DNA of 64,000 nt from Chlorophyllum brunneum. Taxonomy: Eukaryota; Basidiomycota; Agaricomycetes; Agaricales; Agaricaceae. How positions within the stretch are numbered: the stretch's first letter is position 1; every line of letters starts with the position of its first letter. Where the stretch lies: contig OY756140.1 in assembly GCA_963576785.1 (NCBI GenBank), positions 3,596,001-3,660,000 of the forward strand, written 5' to 3'. Of this stretch, positions 58,001 through 64,000 are shown piece by piece. The notes under the pieces were generated by a model, which did no database searches, was not told the origin of the DNA, and saw nothing but the letters and a program-made list of their open reading frames with translations. The position numbers and the translations under genes were made by a program.

Positions 58001-58509
58001 CATGTATGTGAATGGGATAGATTGCAGAGTGTAATTGTTGGGCTGGATATATCATCAGAAACTCAAACGGATCAATGCGCGAAGTAAGCGTACTTCGATT
58101 GGACTGAAAAAAGTGACGTTGAATTGAATGGGGCCGGCTTCAATTCTGAAGATACTCGTTGTAGGGGTGATCTCGCTCGTTAATGTTTTCGTAAAATTGA
58201 AGGGACCCCCACCCATCCACATAAAGGCTTGATTATCTACACGGATCATTCCAGCCCATCCAAACTTCTACAAGCCACGGAAGTGAGTATCGCGGAGCCA
58301 TGTTATGGCAAAGGTATGCAACTTACCCGGCTTGTCGTGAAGAAATTTGGAGAGGTATGCTCGGGAGACCCTCCTTGGTTGCTGACGATCCATCCATGCA
58401 AGTAGGGGGTCTTTACAGCGAGAGGGATATATCCTAGTTGGAAAGATGACTGGGCGAAGACCAGCAGCCCATGGGAGAGTACAACCTGGAAGATGGGAGT
58501 AAAGAACAT
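55051..58509 (-). CDS. GtaA-like glutaminase family protein 2, membrane anchor and PPxY tail
   Basis: Second member of the GtaA/DUF4965-DUF5127-DUF1793 family. The start at 58,509 opens a signal peptide (MFFTPIFQVVLSHGLLVFA). Blocks across many short introns are PLAVKTPYLHGWIVSNQGG, KFGWAGMIRVDNQAFMWMGG, SIFRIEAGPIQFNVTFFSPI, FTYMYIDGF, DLGTILSGKQPDPVVWTLGL, YWSAYQSINEVV, RANPVEVIYGAFPALLYFNS, HPYAAPDLG, GCGNMLIMAYAYAVKSGDGS, NLALKGILGVYSMGKI and WHRLTIVFKASLDLS. A membrane helix follows (GAIVGGVIGGLAFVLIVAGA), then a basic stop-transfer (FWRKRKQRQEAA) and a ~110-residue cytoplasmic tail. The tail has a helix (RAEVEQLRREMETIRN) and the terminal PPPSYR. Secreted members deamidate glutamine; a surface-anchored role is inferred here. 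Its start faces gene-free DNA. Confidence 0.87.
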
Positions 58510-59212
58510 AGCGGTCTGCTGCGCTCAGGAGGTGTCATCGTTCAACAACAAGGTTTCACCACACTCGAGGGTAGGATGGAGCATTGATGCCGTCCTGCCA
58601 GGTTACTAATGATATGCCTGCCAACACCCTCGAAACCCGAGAGAGGTGTGGTGATGGGCGTCATTGAAATCAGGCCACCCGGGAGTATCATTGATAGACG
58701 GAACAGCCACGGTGGAGAAGCCTATACTGACTTCCCCGACTCTGCGAAGCTAGAGGAAGGTTTTGTCGTGTTGAAATGGGCATTTTCCAACGGTAAATGG
58801 AAATGACGTGCCTGGGTTCGTCTCATAATACATAAGGTAGAGGCAATTCATGGGCATCTAGTATCACGTGATAAAGCGTGATGAAGCGTTACATTCTTGT
58901 ACAAAATCTTTCAAAAATTCTGTACATGCATATCTTAAGGGTTCTATTCCCTAACTAATTCTGAAAATACATGGTACATAAAGATAGGGAGCCAAATCCA
59001 TTGAAAACCAGAGTCAAACATTTCTGAAAGAATAACATTCATTTTTGGTCCAGAAGTGGATTGAACATGTGACCTAATATGTGATATGCTGAATGTATGT
59101 CATTAACCAATACTGAGCATACAGAATCAATTCTGACAAAATATAGATTCCTAACGAGAATGGAGTATTAAACCCTTCACCAACTTCACCTATCCCAGCC
59201 ATTAATCTCTCC
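58510..59212. other. Intergenic, transition to CpG-poor DNA
   Basis: About 700 bp upstream of glutaminase-like 2. The left part resembles ordinary promoter DNA. From about 58,900 the sequence becomes AT-rich with very few CpG, as in the transposon remnants that follow. No gene is seen. Confidence 0.5.
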
Positions 59213-60995
59213 ATGGGGGATAATACTACCCCATACAATGGCTCTGAACTGTGGGAAATTGCAATACAGTTTTTCGTGTCTTACACACATCCAGAAGGCA
59301 GTCTATATTTGGGTCAGCTGGACTCAATTGATGGCACCAAAGTAGGGAATAGTAATGATGAAATGGTGGAAGAGATCCCAGGAGCAAGTGACGAAGAAGA
59401 AAGCCATGACACACCTGGAAGTGATTAACGATTGGAAAGCACCACCAATTGGAGAAGCACAAAAGTCTCATCAGATAATCAAAGACATATTGCACCCACC
59501 CCGAAATATCAGATATGGATATAAATTAGCCAACTTAAATCCATTGGTCCATACTTGACTTGAAGAAATGCATCAATTTCTTTGGACATATATTGATCCA
59601 TTGTCAAAATTCTGTGACAAATGGATGGATGCATTATTACATGTTGCCTGTGCTTTAGAACATGGACCCTGGTTCACTCGTTGACTTCGGAAATGGACAT
59701 GTGCCTTCATTGAAGATAACAAATGCTTACCAATGCATTCATTTGGGTATGGGAACAGATCCATTATTGATGATAAAGATCTCCAACTCAAACTTTGTGC
59801 TCATTTACAATCTATTGGGAAGATAGTCGTTTCTCAGGATATAGTCCAATATATGGCTGATCCTGAAGTCCAGAAGTGCTACAACTTGAAAAAGGGAATT
59901 AGTGAACAAACTAGGAAAAATTGGATGAAACAATTGAGATATCGCTGGAAAGAAGAAAACAAGGGATAGTATGTTGATGGCCATGAACATAATGATGTCA
60001 TTCAATATTGGCAGAAAGTTTTCTTACTGAAATGGAAGGCAATTGAACCTTATCTCTGCTCATGGAACTCTGATAGCACACAGGAGAAAAATGATTTATT
60101 ACATCAGTGGAAGATTACTGCATAGTTCCATGATGAATCAACATTTTATGCATATGATTGACAAAGAAAATGGTGGATACATGAGTCTGAGACTCCTGTT
60201 CCTCAGCCAAAGGGAGAAGGTGTTTTATTGATGATTGCAGACTTTGTTTCTACAGAGTACAGCTGGTTATACTCACCCAATGGAAAGAAATCTGCAAGAG
60301 TAGTCAAAGCAGGAAAAAACAGGGATGGATACTTTAGTAATGAAAACATCATTACTCAGACTCAATGTGCCATGGAAATCCTCATGAAGTACTATCTGGA
60401 TGAAGAACATATCTTTATCCTTGATAATACTACAACTCACACCAAACAACCACCAACTGCTCCCTGTGAACATGCAAAAGAATCCATGTAAGAACTTTGG
60501 TGTACAAGTGACATCCATTGACATTAACGGAAATATTGTCTATGGACCAAATAGAAAACCTATAAAACAGACTATCCAAATGGGTCCCAGTGTATTGCCT
60601 GATAGCTGTTTGCAGTCATTCTACCTCCCTGATGGCTGTTTCAAGGGTGTTACCACACTTCTTGATGAGCATAGTCTCAAAGGGGCTACAAAGCTTAAAT
60701 TTGAATGTAAGGGCTTTAACTGCCCCCTAGGTGCATCAGACTGTTGCCAAAAACAGGTGCTCTATAATCAGCCTGATTTTCAGGATCAGCTTTTGGCACT
60801 CGAAATTACCTGCAATAAACAAAGGTTTTAACTCATATTTCTCCTGAAATTCCACTGTGAATTGAATTTCATTGAACAGTACTGGGGACATGCTAAAAGA
60901 GTGTACTGGAAATATCCATTATCCTCCTGGGAGGATGTACTTGAGCAGAATGTACTTGCAGCCCTCAAAACAGTGTCATTGGAGTACATGAAGAG
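59213..60995 (+). pseudogene. Decayed DDE transposase, DDE_3/IS630-Tc1-like layout
   Basis: In one main reading direction the sequence reads as a basidiomycete transposon transposase. It has a helix-turn-helix-like N-terminal part (LQLKLCAHLQSIGKIVVSQD, then SEQTRKNWMKQLRYRWKEEN). The catalytic region follows: FHDESTFYAYD (first Asp), FILDNTTTHTK (second Asp) and HCELNFIEQYWGHAKRVYW (Glu). Between the last two are a cysteine-containing block (FNCPLGASDCCQKQVLYNQP) and KAGKNRDGYFSNENI. At least four in-frame stops are visible: before LEEMHQF, in FTR*LRKW, before FHDESTF, and in AYD*QRKW. There are also frame changes near 60,490 and 60,830. No terminal inverted repeats were identified. The copy is inactive. 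The catalytic layout is seen; the family name is from general resemblance. Confidence 0.8.
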
Positions 60996-61000
60996 GTAAG

Positions 61001-61859
61001 TTGTCTATGTACTGAAGAGATGTTGTCTTATTATGTTTGTGAGCATGTCAGCATCCATCTGACATTGGGACTTCAACCCAAGGGAAATAGAGGTGAAAGG
61101 GGATGTGTCTAGGAACACATGAAGGTAAGTAAAAGGGCAGTTTGTCAAAGTGAGATGTTTACAAGTCTCTGGGGAGAGATAGGAATAATTGGATACTTTT
61201 TCACTGATTTTCGTAGATGAAGTACATTCATATTTATACGAAAATCAAAACCTATGCTATGGAAACCTTGTACATAGTCCGTACACACTGTAGAAGTAAT
61301 TTGAATAGAAAAGTTGAGTCTGAAACAGTTCAAATTAGGAATTATGGAGATATTATATGCATTGATTAAAAGGGTACATAAGGGATTGAAAATTTTTGTA
61401 CTTTTAGTAACAACTGTTCCTATGTATTCAGGGATTTGAATGAAATCATTTTATTGAGAGGGTATTGGCTGGCGTGGCAAATGGAGAGCAATGTCAGGGT
61501 GAAGAGTGAGGTAATTAGGCCCAAAGACCTTTGCCCTTCTGAGTCTGCAAGAATTGATGCCTGTCTTGCTAGCATTCAAAACGTATCAGCTGTCAAGTCC
61601 TTGGCCTATCTTCTTTCATTGAACAAGTGGAATGTCATGTATGAATAGGGTTAGTGGGAAGAGAGAGACAGATAGCCATTTGAAGACCTAGCCATTGTCC
61701 AATCTCCATATCTCTGGGGTACTTTTTGTACTGACTTCCCAGTCAGTCAGATAGCTGACTCTTGAGGGGCTCTTCTATAGAGGGGACATTGGTATAAGGG
61801 AGCAGGACATTAATGGGGTCATGGGTGATCTCGTCGAGTTGCTTTGATGAGAGATCAGT
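61001..61859. other. AT-rich stretch between two element remnants
   Basis: About 860 bp, CpG-poor. A plus-strand frame at 61,436-61,648 (70 aa) is not recognised. The stretch may include the 3' end of the transposon and the long terminal repeat side of the Gypsy element, but no repeat ends were identified. Confidence 0.4.
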
Positions 61860-64000
61860 TATTTTTGTGACTGGAATTGATCACAGGTCACGTGGGTAGT
61901 ATGGAACAATTTGGAAGGCTGCGAAACATAGCTTTGACATGCTGCCATTGAGCTCTACAAGGATATATGATCCTCCCTTTGTTTTCTTCATAACTACTAT
62001 AGGGCCAAAGTAACGGGGTTTGGTCTTACTGCCAAGGTCTCTATCAATATGTAAGTTTCAGACCAAGACCAGTACTCCAGGATCAAAATTGTAGTTTTGA
62101 ATTGTATATCCATGTTGTTCTTCAAACTGCCTGATTGACTGATATCATACTTTAATCAGCCACTGCTTTATTTGCGCAAGGTCAGATGGCTGTTTTTGGA
62201 GCTAGATGGCTCAATACACTATGAGATTGGCTAAGGTGATTGGTTTGGAGAGGGGAGAAGTGAGATATATATTGCTTCCATAAGGTCAAAGGGGAGAAGA
62301 GGCTCCAATCTGTGAGCTATGTAATATGGTAAGTACCCCATAGATTTTTGGATCAATATTTGCTCAGCCCAGAACACTGATGGAGCAACTGTAGTCCACC
62401 TTTTCTCATCGCCATCTGCCGCCTTCACCAGAGCCTCTCTAACATCAAAATGTTAACATTCAACTGGACCATTGGCTTGTAAATTGTAGGGGGATATCTG
62501 TATGTAGTTTATCTTATATTTTTGCAAAAGGTACTCAACTGCTTGTATGAACACAGGCCCATTGTCAGTCATGATTTCTTCAATAGCGCCCCACCTACAC
62601 AGAATTTCTTCGAACACAAATGAGCTAAGTGTGCATGTGTTCTCGTTGTGAAGCATTTGCTATTCTGGATATAAGGATAGAGGGCATTGAGCATGGACGA
62701 CATATTGGAAACTGTTAGACTTTGGCATAAACATTGTGTTGATGTAGACTTTGCAAAATAGGAATAGAGGGATGGGAATGGTAGGTGGTATGAAAATTTG
62801 CTTGGGAGAACATGCCTAATATTCATGACATGTTTTGATAAACCAACAGATATCTTCATCTAGATAAGGCTACCAGAACCATTTGAGGAGGCAAATTTGG
62901 GTTGTGAAGATACCTTTGTGGCCAAGTTCATCATGTGCTTGCTTCAGTAGGTTGTACCACTTTTCTTCCTCCCTAATTACCAACTTATGTTTTGCTTTAG
63001 TGTCCTTTTTCCATAATCAACCTTCTTGTATGAAAAAACCTGCTGCCTGTCATACTAATTATTTGAAGGCCTCTTCCTTCATTTCTGGCATATGCTTGGG
63101 CTCTTGAAGGAATTTTTTGATTGAGGAGAGTTCGAAATCATGTGTGCAGGCTTTTCCTGACCGGGGAATTTGGGGACAACATGACTGAGAATTGCTAGTA
63201 TCTATGTTTGATAGGACCTCAATGGTGGTGTGAGGAGTCTTGTGGGCTTGGTATGGTCTGGAAAGTAGTCTCAATACATTGAGAACCTCTGTTCCGAATG
63301 TGTTTGATGATTCCAGCCATGAGGATAGTCCTTGGTCATCTCGAGCATATGGGTTTAGTCCGGAACTTGCTTCAATTGTGAAGACATTGGCTTCATCAAT
63401 CCACGCCTCAGTCATCCTCTCCCACTGGATCCTCTATTGCTTGGGAACGTCGCAATAGACCATCTGGACCATGTGTACGACCTGGAACATGGCATAATTG
63501 GAAGTCGAAGAGCAGAATGGCCGAAATCTATCAGTTGATTGTTGCATTAGGTTGGATATCTGGATTATTAACCATTCCACAAATATACTTTGCATCTACT
63601 TCAACAGTCAAGTTCTTCACACCTACTATCCAAATTCTGCAGTTCTTTAGGGCTCAAAACGATCCAAAAAGCTCTAATTTTGCCTGTGAGTATCATTCTT
63701 CCCTTTTAGACAAGGTTAATGATCTGAATCTTGAGAGATATCACCAGTTATCTGCCCTGATCTGTGAGATTATGTATCCTACTGCAATCATTGATGTATC
63801 TACAGCCAGGATCACCTCCCTTCCACTGGCGTAGTCGATTCCTTGGATTGTTGGTGAGTCTTTTGCAAGTTTTTTCAACTTCTCCATAGCTAACTCTTGC
63901 TCTTCTTCAAAGACAAACTCTGCTCCTTTTTGTGTAAGGTTCACAAGTGGATGCACAATTGTAGCATAATTTTTGATGAAGATTTGGATAGTTCCCATTG
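61860..64000 (-). mobile_element. Decayed Ty3/Gypsy retrotransposon pol, cut by window edge
   Basis: Read from right to left on the minus strand, pol domains appear in the expected order. First is the end of reverse transcriptase and the RNase H region (63,998-63,741: FIKNYATIVHPLVNLTQKGA, VILAVDTSMIAVGYIISQIR). Next comes the integrase zinc-binding part (about 62,930-62,810: HDELGHKG and TCHEY). The integrase core follows (62,656-62,453: MTDNGPVFIQAVEYLL, INYIQISPYNLQANGPVE), then EQILIQKSMGYLPYYIAHRL. The integrase C-terminal domain is at about 62,110-61,870 (FDPGVLVLV, KPRYFGPIVVMKKTKGGSYI). In-frame stops occur in the zinc-binding region, after NGPVEC, and after GVLVLV, so the copy is dead. 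The left end is probably near the end of pol; LTRs were not found. Confidence 0.85.

Overview
The window looks like nuclear DNA of a basidiomycete fungus, most probably an Agaricomycete. Most genes are cut by many short GT-AG introns of about 50-60 bp. The protein families fit this group: PCL-type cyclin, CHS7, SPO22/ZIP4, UTP18, CUL4, secreted S10 carboxypeptidases, GtaA-type glutaminase-like proteins, expanded F-box families, and remnants of a DDE transposon and a Ty3/Gypsy element. I recognised no rRNA, tRNA or CRISPR. Gene models were built by hand from splice signals and reading phase, and paralogues in the window were used to check them.

Layout. (1) Positions 1-13,930 are a tandem segmental duplication with a unit of about 6.9 kb. 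Each unit carries, on the minus strand, an F-box gene without a membrane segment (A or C), an unrecognised 8-exon gene X (X1 or X2), and an F-box gene with an N-terminal hydrophobic segment (B or D). It then carries the 5' end of a plus-strand serine carboxypeptidase, which is truncated in unit 1 and intact in unit 2. (2) Positions 13,758-28,000 hold serine carboxypeptidase 1, CUL4, an intronless F-box/LRR-like gene, UTP18 and a GtaA-like membrane-anchored protein. Next to the last gene lie a duplicated 3' tail and a UTP18 relic. (3) Positions 29,662-35,378 hold the meiotic TPR gene SPO22/ZIP4, divergent from a small predicted membrane protein that has a GC-AG intron. (4) Positions 35,379-49,446 contain a PCL-type cyclin gene isolated between gene-free stretches of about 5 and 6 kb. 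(5) Positions 49,447-58,509 hold CHS7, a second serine carboxypeptidase and a second GtaA-like gene. (6) From about 59,000 to the right edge the DNA is AT-rich and CpG-poor, and holds a decayed DDE transposase and a decayed Gypsy pol.

How the genes relate. The two carboxypeptidases and the two GtaA-like proteins suggest secreted or surface peptide and glutamine scavenging. CUL4 is a ubiquitin-ligase scaffold. The F-box proteins would normally work with CUL1 rather than CUL4, so their proximity is probably coincidental. The most unusual content is the F-box/X cassette. X is an unrecognised family with a possible but unproven nuclease-like signature, and each copy carries its own splice or frame lesion. 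CHS7, the cyclin, UTP18, CUL4 and SPO22 are ordinary conserved genes.
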